Shown here: in pieces, positions 1 through 5,572 of the stretch
Layout of the letters: each line of letters starts with the position of its first letter
Position numbering within the stretch: the stretch's first letter is position 1
Assembly (NCBI GenBank): GCA_031431235.1
Contig: JANPDA010000244.1
Coordinates: forward strand, 1 to 9,525
Direction of reading: 5' to 3'
DNA length: 9,525 nucleotides
Source of the DNA: JANNSW01 sp031431235
Lineage (GTDB): Bacteria; Pseudomonadota; Alphaproteobacteria; Rhizobiales; Hyphomicrobiaceae
Program-made: the position numbers and the translations under genes
Notes under the pieces: model-generated
Seen by the model: the letters and a program-made list of their open reading frames with translations, nothing else
Told to the model about the DNA's origin: nothing
Database searches by the model: none

Positions 1-86
1 ACGCCCGCCGCAAAGGCAAAGCCGAGCAACTGGAATGCAAGGCTGCGCGAGCGTTTTCTGATATGCCGTGGTGGCACGTAAGTCAT
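1..86 (-). CDS. Probable penicillin-binding protein 1A, N-terminal fragment cut by window edge
   Basis: Reading minus from an ATG at 84-86, an open frame runs off the window after 28 complete codons. The visible protein starts MTYVPPRHIRKRSRSLAF and continues into a hydrophobic stretch (FQLLGFAFAAG). A short basic cytoplasmic tail followed by the start of a transmembrane helix is the N-terminal layout of class A penicillin-binding proteins, which polymerise and cross-link peptidoglycan at the inner membrane. The assignment to PBP1A (mrcA) rests mainly on context: in Hyphomicrobiales an AMIN-type amidase is commonly followed by mrcA in the same orientation. Here the amidase stops 175 bp upstream on the same strand. 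An AGGG lies about 11 nt before the ATG, a fair but not ideal ribosome binding site. No catalytic motif is inside the window, so another small membrane protein is possible. Confidence 0.5.
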   Translation of the reverse strand, partial: MTYVPPRHIRKRSRSLAFQLLGFAFAAG

Positions 87-209
87 GACCTGTGGCCCTT
101 CGTTCGGGTCGGCCCGCACGCTTCCCCGGGAGGCGTCGCACGGCTGGCGTAGTCATAGCAGCGAATAAGGCTATTCGGCGCCCGGCTGCAGCCCGGATTG
201 GCGCATCGA

Positions 210-244
210 CAGTGGCTGTTACTCTGCTGCAACAGCAAGCACTG
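210..244. repeat. Bulged stem-loop between the amidase stop and the downstream gene
   Basis: CAGTG (210-214) and GCTGTT (215-220) pair with AACAGC (231-236) and CACTG (240-244). This gives an 11-bp stem with a 3-nt bulge (237-239) and a 10-nt loop. A second inverted repeat, GCAAGC (235-240) with GCTTGC (248-253), overlaps it and would compete. No T-run follows on either strand, so this is not a classical intrinsic terminator. It lies just after the amidase stop and could protect the 3' end or be part of the leader of the next gene. Nothing else was recognised in 87-261. Confidence 0.45.
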
Positions 245-261
245 CCTGCTTGCCTCGCGCC

Positions 262-1524
262 TCACTGGAACGGCACTCCCGCCAGCCGCTTCTCGAAGAA
301 ACGCTCGATGCCCTCGACAATCGAGGTCGAGACCTTGTTCCGCCACTCCTGCGATCCGAGCAGCTTCTCGTCCTCGCGATTGCTGACGAAGGCGAGCTCG
401 ATCAGGATCGAGGGAAAGTCGGGCGACTTCAATACGTAGAATGCAGCATGGCGGTTGGGCTCTGGCGTCATGCTGGTCGAGCCCTTCAGATGGCTGACGA
501 CGTCATCGGCGAGCTTCTGGGAGTGGATGCGGGTCTCGCGCTGCACCAGATCCATCAGGATGTCGGTCACGACGTCTCCGGTCGCATCGGGCAATTCCTC
601 GCCGGCGACCACGTCCGACAGGTTCTCCTTCAGCGCCACCAGCTCGGCTTCACGCGAGGAGGCGCGGTCGGCGCGCGAGTAGACGCTGGCGCCACGCGCC
701 GAGGCATAGCGCCCATCGACGGCCGAATCAGCATGCACCGAGACGAACAGATTGGCGCCGTGGCGGCGGGCGAACTCGATGCGGCCGTTCAATGTGACGA
801 AATAGTCGGCATCCCGCGTCATCAGCACCTTATAGCGGCCGGTCGCCACGAGCTTGTCGCGCACGGCCAGCGCCATGGCGAGGACGACGTGCTTCTCTTT
901 GAGCCCTTGGGGGCTGACCGCGCCGGAATCGGGGCCGCCATGACCGGCATCCACAATGACGACTGGCTTGGTCTTGCGCGGGTCCGCGAGGTGAGGCTTG
1001 GGGATGCTGGTGACAGCCGCTTCTTTCGTCGAGGTCTGCGGCTTGCGCTCGACCGTCTTGCTGAAGTTGGCCGCATCGGTCGGCGCGATCACGACGACCA
1101 GCGCTGCCGGCTTGCCGCCGGCCGCTTTTCGCACCTCCGCCCGCTCGATCACGAAGGGGCCCGAGATGCTCAGGACCGCACGCGATTTGTCCGGCCCGAC
1201 CAGCCCGAAGCGGAACGCCGTCACGAGCCCCTGGCTCTGTGGGCCGCCGTCCTCGTGCATCTTGAACTCGACATTGGGCAGATCGATGATGAGCCGATAG
1301 GGCGAGCCGAGGCCGAATACGGCATAGTTGGCGGGCTTGGTCAGCTCGAGCTCGATGCGCGTACGCGTGCCTTCGCTCTGGAGATGGGCCGCGGTCACTC
1401 CAGTCGCCTTGCCGGCAAGGGCGGGCACGGGCATGGCTGTCAGCAGCACGCACATGGCAAATCCGAGCGCGGCCTGGAGGCTCACAGCGCTAAGGAGAAA
1501 ACTCGGCTGGCGTCGCTTGGTCAT
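262..1524 (-). CDS. amiC: N-acetylmuramoyl-L-alanine amidase (AMIN + Amidase_3, AmiC-like)
   Basis: A periplasmic zinc amidase of 420 aa that cleaves the bond between N-acetylmuramic acid and L-alanine, splitting septal peptidoglycan during cell separation. Residues 1-37 form a signal peptide: basic start MTKRRQ, hydrophobic core, and a likely cut after ALA37. Residues about 45-150 match the AMIN domain, which targets the enzyme to the septum. Residues about 188-408 are the Amidase_3 catalytic domain. Expected zinc ligands are H195 (DAGHGGPDSGA), E210 (LKEKH) and H264 (SVHAD); the catalytic glutamate is E376 (ILIEL). The segment of about 290-345 between them fits the helical insertion that blocks the active site in AmiB/AmiC enzymes until an activator binds. 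The ATG at 1524 was chosen because it directly starts the signal peptide and has GAGG 9 nt upstream; the frame extends to a TTG at 1596, giving an implausible leader. The gene diverges from rne and precedes a probable PBP1A gene. The assignment to the family is firm; the exact symbol is by similarity. Confidence 0.93.
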   Translation of the reverse strand: MTKRRQPSFLLSAVSLQAALGFAMCVLLTAMPVPALAGKATGVTAAHLQSEGTRTRIELELTKPANYAVFGLGSPYRLIIDLPNVEFKMHEDGGPQSQGLVTAFRFGLVGPDKSRAVLSISGPFVIERAEVRKAAGGKPAALVVVIAPTDAANFSKTVERKPQTSTKEAAVTSIPKPHLADPRKTKPVVIVDAGHGGPDSGAVSPQGLKEKHVVLAMALAVRDKLVATGRYKVLMTRDADYFVTLNGRIEFARRHGANLFVSVHADSAVDGRYASARGASVYSRADRASSREAELVALKENLSDVVAGEELPDATGDVVTDILMDLVQRETRIHSQKLADDVVSHLKGSTSMTPEPNRHAAFYVLKSPDFPSILIELAFVSNREDEKLLGSQEWRNKVSTSIVEGIERFFEKRLAGVPFQ

Positions 1525-1625
1525 TCCTGCACGCCTCGATTGCAACAATTCGGCTCGGGAAAATCGAACGGTTGATCGACTACATACCAACCGCAACGGA
1601 TTCGTGGCAGCCCCGCGTTAACACC

Positions 1626-1654
1626 GTATTAGCCCGCGTACGCAAACATGACAG
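1626..1654 (-). promoter_or_regulatory. Candidate promoter of the amidase gene
   Basis: On the minus strand, CTGTCA (1649-1654) and TAATAC (1626-1631) are separated by 17 bp, an acceptable sigma-70-type arrangement (4/6 and 4/6 or better). Transcription would start near 1618, about 95 nt before the amidase ATG at 1524. This is pattern recognition only, with no experimental support. Confidence 0.35.
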
Positions 1655-1668
1655 TTGCGGCAGCGTTG

Positions 1669-1713
1669 GTTGACGCTGGGGCATCAACACGCCCCGGCCA
1701 TCACGCTTGCGTG
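1669..1713. other. Cluster of small inverted repeats between the divergent promoters
   Basis: Three short inverted repeats lie between the candidate amidase and rne promoters: GTTGA (1669-1673) with TCAAC (1684-1688); GGGGC (1678-1682) with GCCCC (1691-1695); and CACGC-TT-GCGTG (1702-1713). The last is a near-perfect 12-bp palindrome centred about 60 bp upstream of the presumed rne start. Such a position would suit a DNA-binding regulator acting on either gene, but short GC-rich palindromes also arise by chance. No known operator consensus was recognised. Confidence 0.25.
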
Positions 1714-1732
1714 GGTGCATGCAGCGAATCGC

Positions 1733-1762
1733 TTGCCAGCGCGCGCGCTTCGCCGCTATAAG
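1733..1762 (+). promoter_or_regulatory. Candidate promoter of rne
   Basis: TTGCCA (1733-1738) and TATAAG (1757-1762) are separated by 18 bp, the best sigma-70-like pair between the amidase and rne. TATAAG also stands out as AT-rich in a GC-rich surrounding. Transcription would begin near 1769 and give an rne leader of about 655 nt. A second promoter nearer the gene cannot be excluded, but none was evident. Confidence 0.5.
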
Positions 1763-1798
1763 TAAGTCACGGCCTCGTCGCTCGCAGCATGGCCGGAA

Positions 1799-1820
1799 TT
1801 GCACGTTTTTCAATGTGCAA
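1799..1820 (+). other. Stem-loop with U-rich loop in the rne leader
   Basis: TTGCAC (1799-1804) pairs perfectly with GTGCAA (1815-1820), leaving the loop GUUUUUCAAU. It lies about 30 nt into the presumed transcript. RNase E prefers single-stranded, A/U-rich RNA beside structure, so this loop is the most plausible site in the leader for self-cleavage or sensing. That role is inference. Confidence 0.4.
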
Positions 1821-1834
1821 CGGCGCGGGGACTG

Positions 1835-1852
1835 GATCGGGTTATCCCGATC
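1835..1852 (+). other. Perfect 7-bp hairpin in the rne leader
   Basis: GATCGGG (1835-1841) pairs perfectly with CCCGATC (1846-1852) around a TTAT tetraloop. It follows the U-loop hairpin by 14 nt. No T-run follows, so it is not a terminator. Confidence 0.45.
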
Positions 1853-2142
1853 TGCTTCCCGGTGTGGACGGTATCTGTCTCCCCTCGAGAAATCTCCCGC
1901 AAGGAGTTGCGATCGGACGGCAGAAGCGATAGACGAGATCCTGGAGGGTGCGGCAATCCGGCTCACCCGCCGCTGGCGCTTACGCTGGAGCCTCGAAGGC
2001 ACTGGCGGCGAACGGTCCAGCCAGAGTGCAAAGAGGGTTTCCCATTAGGCCCCAGAGGCGGCGGCGAACGGCCGATCGCGTGCCGGGCCAGATGCGGTTT
2101 TGCGATCGACTGATGCCTTCGAGCGGCAGTCGGAACTTCGAT

Positions 2143-2156
2143 GTCCCTTCGGGGAC
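2143..2156 (+). other. UUCG tetraloop hairpin in the rne leader
   Basis: GTCCC (2143-2147) pairs with GGGAC (2152-2156) around TTCG, giving the exceptionally stable C(UUCG)G tetraloop in RNA. A tetraloop of this class suggests the stretch is selected as RNA and therefore transcribed on the plus strand. No T-run follows. Confidence 0.5.
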
Positions 2157-2278
2157 GGCGTGGAGACCGTGCAGACGCGAGCGACGGTCGACGCGCAGCT
2201 CAGCATGACAGGGTTCGCCCCGATGGACGGGCCCCGAGACAGAACATGACAAGAACAGGTCTGCAAGATTGCCGCAAA

Positions 2279-2304
2279 GAGAGGCCGGCTCCAGCCGGGG
2301 TCTC
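2279..2304 (+). other. Stem-loop in the distal rne leader
   Basis: CCGGC (2285-2289) pairs with GCCGG (2294-2298) around a 4-nt loop (TCCA). An outer GAGA (2279-2282) pairs with TCTC (2301-2304) across a 2x2 internal loop. Confidence 0.35.
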
Positions 2305-2362
2305 GTGCAAGCGCTCGCCCGCACGCCACCACACCAGACCGCACCCGTGCCGCCGTCGCGGC

Positions 2363-2385
2363 CGCCGGCCGGTTTTCGGTCGGCG
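2363..2385 (+). other. GC-rich hairpin just upstream of the rne ribosome binding site
   Basis: CGCCGGCCG (2363-2371) pairs with CGGTCGGCG (2377-2385), 9 bp including one G-U, around a GTTTT loop. A further GCGGC (2358-2362) can pair with GCCGC (2391-2395). The structure ends about 16-25 nt before the Shine-Dalgarno GAGGA at 2411-2415, so it could influence ribosome access to rne. It also argues against translation starting at upstream ATGs. Confidence 0.4.
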
Positions 2386-2424
2386 TGCCCGCCGCGCATG
2401 GAGTCGCGTCGAGGATTCTATTCA

Positions 2425-5367
2425 ATGACCAGCAAAATGCTTATCGATGCCAGCCACCCGGAAGAGACCCGGTTGGTTGTGCTGCGTGGCGACCGCGTTG
2501 AGGAGTTCGACTTCGAATCGGCAGCCCGCAAGCTGCTCAGAGGCAACATCTACCTCGCCAAGGTGACCCGGGTCGAGCCGTCCCTGCAGGCCGCTTTCGT
2601 CGAGTACGGTGGCAACCGTCACGGCTTTCTCGCTTTCAGCGACATCCATCCCGATTACTATCAGATCCCGATTGCCGATCGTCAGGCGCTACTGGCTGCC
2701 GAAGCCGAAGCTGCCGAGGAGGAGGAGCAGCCCCGGCAGGATGGTGGCCGGCGCCGGCGCGGACGCACTCGTGACGGCGCGCGCGGCAACAACCGCAACG
2801 GCAGGCGCTCGGAAGCCCTCGATCCCAACGGCAACGACGAGCACGTGGGTCCTGGCGATGACGCCCCGCTGGGCTCGGGCGACGACGCCGGCGGCTGGTC
2901 GGATCAGCCCGCCGAGGGCGGGGCCATGGCCGCGGACACGGATCGCGACATGATCCGCGAGGATCGCTCCCCGAGCCATGCCGGGGCCGATGACGTTGGG
3001 GCCGGACCCGATGATCGCTCCGATGACAACTATGACGACCGCGCTGACGCTCCTCGGAGCACTGGCCATCAGGTCGGGCTGGTCGAGGACGAGGGTGTCG
3101 AGGAGATCGCCGAGGACGACGAAGCCGACAGCTTCGAGCAGGTCGGCTCCGAGGACGCGATGGAGGAGGTGCCGGAGCGCCGTCGCCGGCCGCTGCGCTC
3201 CTACAAGATTCAGGAAGTGGTGCGTCGCCGCCAGATCATGCTCGTCCAGGTCGTGAAGGAGGAGCGCGGCAACAAGGGAGCCGCTCTCACGACTTATCTG
3301 TCGCTTGCCGGCCGCTACACCGTGCTGATGCCCAATACCGGCCGTGGTGGCGGCATCAGCCGCAAGATCACCAATGCCCTCGATCGCAAGCGCCTGAAGG
3401 AGATCGCGACCGATCTGGAGGTGCCCGAGGGCATGGGCCTGATCGTGCGTACGGCTGGTGCGGCCCGCACCCAGCAGGAGATCAAGCGCGACTTCGAGTA
3501 TCTGTTGCGGCTGTGGGAGAGCGTGCGCGACCTGACGCTGCGCTCCACCGCGCCTGCCCTCGTCTACGAGGAGGGCGATCTGATCCGGCGCTCGCTGCGC
3601 GATCTCTACTCGGCCGATATCGACGAGGTGGTGGTCGCAGGCGATGCGGCTTACGCGGAAGCGCGCGACTTCATGCGCATGCTGATGCCGAGCCACGCCA
3701 AGAACGTGAAGCACTTCCAGGAGACCGAGCCGCTCTTCACGCGCTATCAGATCGAGCGCCAGTTGAGCGCGATGTACAGCCCCTATGTGACGCTGAAATC
3801 GGGCGGCTACATCGTCATCAACCAGACGGAAGCGCTGGTCTCGATCGACGTCAACTCGGGCAAATCGACCCGCGAGCATTCGATCGAGGAGACGGCGCTC
3901 GCGACCAACATGGAAGCCTCCAGCGAGATCGCGCGCCAGTTGAAGCTGCGCGACTTGGCCGGCCTCGTGGTGATCGACTTCATCGACATGGAGGAGCGGC
4001 GCAACAACCGCTCGGTCGAGCGGCGACTGAAGGATTCGTTGCGCCACGACCGAGCCCGCATCCAGCTCGGACGCATTTCGCACTTCGGCCTGTTGGAGAT
4101 GTCGCGCCAGCGGCTGCGGACGGGCGTCGTCGAGGGCTCGACCTCGCAGTGCCCGCATTGCCTGGGAACCGGTATCATCCGCTCGACGGAATCGGTCGCC
4201 TTGACGGTCATTCGTGGCATCGAGGAGAAGCTCGTCGGCGGCGGACGCCACAATCTGATGGTGACCACCTCGATCGAGGCCGCGCTCTACATCTTGAACG
4301 AGAAGCGCGATTATCTCCAGGAGATGGAAGCACGCCACGGCATTACGATCACGGTCGCAGCCAGCGACAAGCTGCACGGCGCCAATTTCACGATCGAGCG
4401 CGGGGCGATCTCGACCAAGCCGGTCGATCGCAAGCAGCGGTCCGCCGTCCAGATGGATTGGACGTTTGCCGGCGCCGAGGATGAAGCTGTTTCGGACGAC
4501 GCGCCCCACGAGCCTGCCGGCGAGCCGATCCAGCATGCCGAGATCGAGATGGTCGAGGAGGAGGAGGACGCCGCGCCCGCACCCGAGAGCGACGGTCAGC
4601 GCTCCAAGCGCAAACGCCGTCGCCGCGGCCGTGGCGGGGAGCGCGCGGAAGGGCAACCAGAGGCGCGGCTGAACGGTCGGCATCATCATCAGGACATCGG
4701 CCTGGGCGAGCAGCCCGATGGTCCCGATGACAGGGTCGAATCGATCGGTGGCGAGGGCTCGGATGGCGAAGAAGCCGGCGAGCCGGTTGCGGCAGTGGAC
4801 GAGCGCGGAGACGGCGAGCCGAGGCGGTCGCGGCGGCGCGGTCGGCGTGGCGGGCGGCGCAATCGTCGTGGCGAGCGCGGTGAGGCCGAGCCTCTGGCCT
4901 CCCGGCTCGAGCCGGGTGGCAGCGATCTGGTGGCGGTCGCCTATGAGCCGGGCGATGGCCAACGGCTGGAGCCGGTGAGCCGAGCCGACGATGCGGCGGC
5001 GGGTAGCCCCGCAACAGAGGAGGCGCGCCTTGGCGAAGGCCACTCGCGCCCTTCGTGGCCGGGCCAGGAGTTCGACCGGCCCGGTCCTGGGTCAAGCGCA
5101 TCATCTCGTTCATTCGAACGGGACATGACGACACCTGACAGCGAGATCCCGATCACGGCGTTCGTCGTCGAAGAGCGGCCGGCGGAGCGGGATCACAGGG
5201 GCGACGAAATCGGCGTCACCAGCGATCGACCGCCGGTGACGCACGCGGCCTACATCGAGCCGCATGCTCCGGATGTGCCCGCACCGACGCTGGTGCCCGA
5301 AGTGAGCGTGGTGGAAGAAACGCCCGCAGGTCCGCCGCGTCGGGGCTGGTGGCAGAAGCGCGATTGA
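2425..5367 (+). CDS. rne: Ribonuclease E
   Basis: Endoribonuclease of 980 aa that starts mRNA decay, processes rRNA and tRNA precursors, and scaffolds the degradosome. The N-terminal S1 domain (about 36-300) is interrupted at about 95-255 by a low-complexity segment, first arginine-rich (RRRRGR at 109-114), then very acidic. It resumes at YKIQEVV and KEERGNKGAALTTYLSLAGRY. The 5' sensor region includes R342-T343 (LIVRTAG). Catalytic aspartates sit in SIDVNSG (D475) and VIDFIDM (D518). The zinc link between subunits is CPHC (C576, C579). Residues about 685-980 are disordered, with basic clusters at 727-738 and 799-819 that should bind RNA; the end PPRRGWWQKR carries the GWW motif that binds PNPase in Caulobacter. 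The ATG at 2425 (MTSKMLIDAS) matches alphaproteobacterial starts and has GAGGA 9 nt upstream; in-frame upstream ATGs at 2269 and 2398 lack one. No enterobacterial-type enolase site was recognised. Confidence 0.97.
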   Translation: MTSKMLIDASHPEETRLVVLRGDRVEEFDFESAARKLLRGNIYLAKVTRVEPSLQAAFVEYGGNRHGFLAFSDIHPDYYQIPIADRQALLAAEAEAAEEEEQPRQDGGRRRRGRTRDGARGNNRNGRRSEALDPNGNDEHVGPGDDAPLGSGDDAGGWSDQPAEGGAMAADTDRDMIREDRSPSHAGADDVGAGPDDRSDDNYDDRADAPRSTGHQVGLVEDEGVEEIAEDDEADSFEQVGSEDAMEEVPERRRRPLRSYKIQEVVRRRQIMLVQVVKEERGNKGAALTTYLSLAGRYTVLMPNTGRGGGISRKITNALDRKRLKEIATDLEVPEGMGLIVRTAGAARTQQEIKRDFEYLLRLWESVRDLTLRSTAPALVYEEGDLIRRSLRDLYSADIDEVVVAGDAAYAEARDFMRMLMPSHAKNVKHFQETEPLFTRYQIERQLSAMYSPYVTLKSGGYIVINQTEALVSIDVNSGKSTREHSIEETALATNMEASSEIARQLKLRDLAGLVVIDFIDMEERRNNRSVERRLKDSLRHDRARIQLGRISHFGLLEMSRQRLRTGVVEGSTSQCPHCLGTGIIRSTESVALTVIRGIEEKLVGGGRHNLMVTTSIEAALYILNEKRDYLQEMEARHGITITVAASDKLHGANFTIERGAISTKPVDRKQRSAVQMDWTFAGAEDEAVSDDAPHEPAGEPIQHAEIEMVEEEEDAAPAPESDGQRSKRKRRRRGRGGERAEGQPEARLNGRHHHQDIGLGEQPDGPDDRVESIGGEGSDGEEAGEPVAAVDERGDGEPRRSRRRGRRGGRRNRRGERGEAEPLASRLEPGGSDLVAVAYEPGDGQRLEPVSRADDAAAGSPATEEARLGEGHSRPSWPGQEFDRPGPGSSASSRSFERDMTTPDSEIPITAFVVEERPAERDHRGDEIGVTSDRPPVTHAAYIEPHAPDVPAPTLVPEVSVVEETPAGPPRRGWWQKRD

Positions 5368-5411
5368 GGCGATTGCTCTGGCAGGAGTGCCGAGCCGAAC
5401 TCGTGGCAGCG

Positions 5412-5427
5412 CCGGGGGAGACCCCGG
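5412..5427 (+). other. GNRA-capped hairpin after rne
   Basis: CCGGGG (5412-5417) pairs perfectly with CCCCGG (5422-5427) around GAGA, a GNRA tetraloop. It sits 45 nt after the rne stop. No T-run follows, so it is not a textbook intrinsic terminator. It could mark the rne 3' end against exonucleases or belong to a longer serC leader. Confidence 0.4.
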
Positions 5428-5489
5428 AGGCTTCCCGGGAGACAGACGGCTCATCGACGCGCATTGAAGTCGGAAGTACCGCCTCGCGA

Positions 5490-5518
5490 TTGACGGTTCG
5501 GACGACAGCGCCTACCTT
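5490..5518 (+). promoter_or_regulatory. Candidate promoter of serC
   Basis: TTGACG (5490-5495) is a 5/6 match to the -35 box and is followed after 17 bp by TACCTT (5513-5518), a poor -10. Transcription would start near 5525, inside the leader hairpin, and would remove its 5' arm from the RNA. Either this is not the promoter that feeds the leader, or the hairpin acts differently from what is assumed. Confidence 0.3.
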
Positions 5519-5572
5519 TCCAGATGGGACACCCCTCCCCACCGGGGGGCATCTATCTGGAAGGATAGCGCC
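5515..5572 (+). promoter_or_regulatory. serC leader hairpin covering the ribosome binding site
   Basis: CCTTTCCAGAT (5515-5525) pairs with ATCTGGAAGG (5555-5564), 10 bp with one bulged T. An inner stem joins CTCCCC (5535-5540) to GGGGGG (5544-5549) around ACC, using one T-G pair. The 3' arm holds most of the serC Shine-Dalgarno AAGGA (5561-5565), 7 nt before the ATG. Size, position against the start codon and the sequence ATCTATCTGGAAGGA resemble, from memory, the serC motif found upstream of serC-serA in Alphaproteobacteria, a conserved element whose ligand is not established. The ATCT-ATCT in the 3' arm allows AGAT (5522-5525) to pair in two registers, only one of which hides the ribosome site. 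Identification with the motif is strong; the switching idea is inference. Confidence 0.72.

Larger units (their letters stand above)
1769..2424 (+). other. Long presumed 5' leader of rne with several stem-loops
   Basis: No convincing gene was seen in these 656 bases; the open frames present lack a ribosome binding site, domain or plausible composition. The region is rich in perfect or near-perfect short hairpins: 1799-1820, 1835-1852, 1894-1906, 2143-2156, 2279-2304 and 2363-2385. It also has a 12-bp direct repeat, GGCGGCGAACGG, at 2004-2015 and 2060-2071, and a 9-bp one, TTGCGATCG, at 1907-1915 and 2100-2108. In enterobacteria the rne 5' leader is long and structured, and RNase E cleaves its own message there to hold its level constant. 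A comparable role here is an inference from position and structure, not from sequence homology. Transcription across the region depends on the promoter call at 1733-1762. Confidence 0.5.

Noticed and set aside
250..1575. A 441-codon plus-strand frame opposite the amidase
   Set aside because: The amidase on the minus strand has a signal peptide and all zinc ligands; the plus-strand frame has neither domain nor ribosome site.
1525..1596. TTG start at 1596 extending the amidase by 24 residues
   Set aside because: The extension would place charged residues before the signal peptide; the ATG at 1524 begins a standard signal peptide and has GAGG 9 nt upstream.
1707..2113. Small open frames in the rne leader (1707-2048, 1799-2113) as possible leader peptides
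   Set aside because: No Shine-Dalgarno sequence, composition typical of noise in GC-rich DNA, and they run through hairpins that look selected as RNA.
2269..2424. Upstream in-frame starts for RNase E at 2269 and 2398
   Set aside because: The extra residues are Pro/Arg-rich and unlike family N-termini; only the ATG at 2425 has a well-placed GAGGA and the conserved MLIDAS start.
2689..5043. A 784-codon open frame antisense to rne
   Set aside because: It mirrors the codon pattern of rne in GC-rich DNA, lacks a plausible start site or domain, and its composition (Leu, Ala, Arg, His, Asp) is what the reverse strand of rne would give.
5412..5440. Intrinsic terminator for rne
   Set aside because: The hairpin is strong, but no T-run follows it on the plus strand; it is reported only as a stem-loop.
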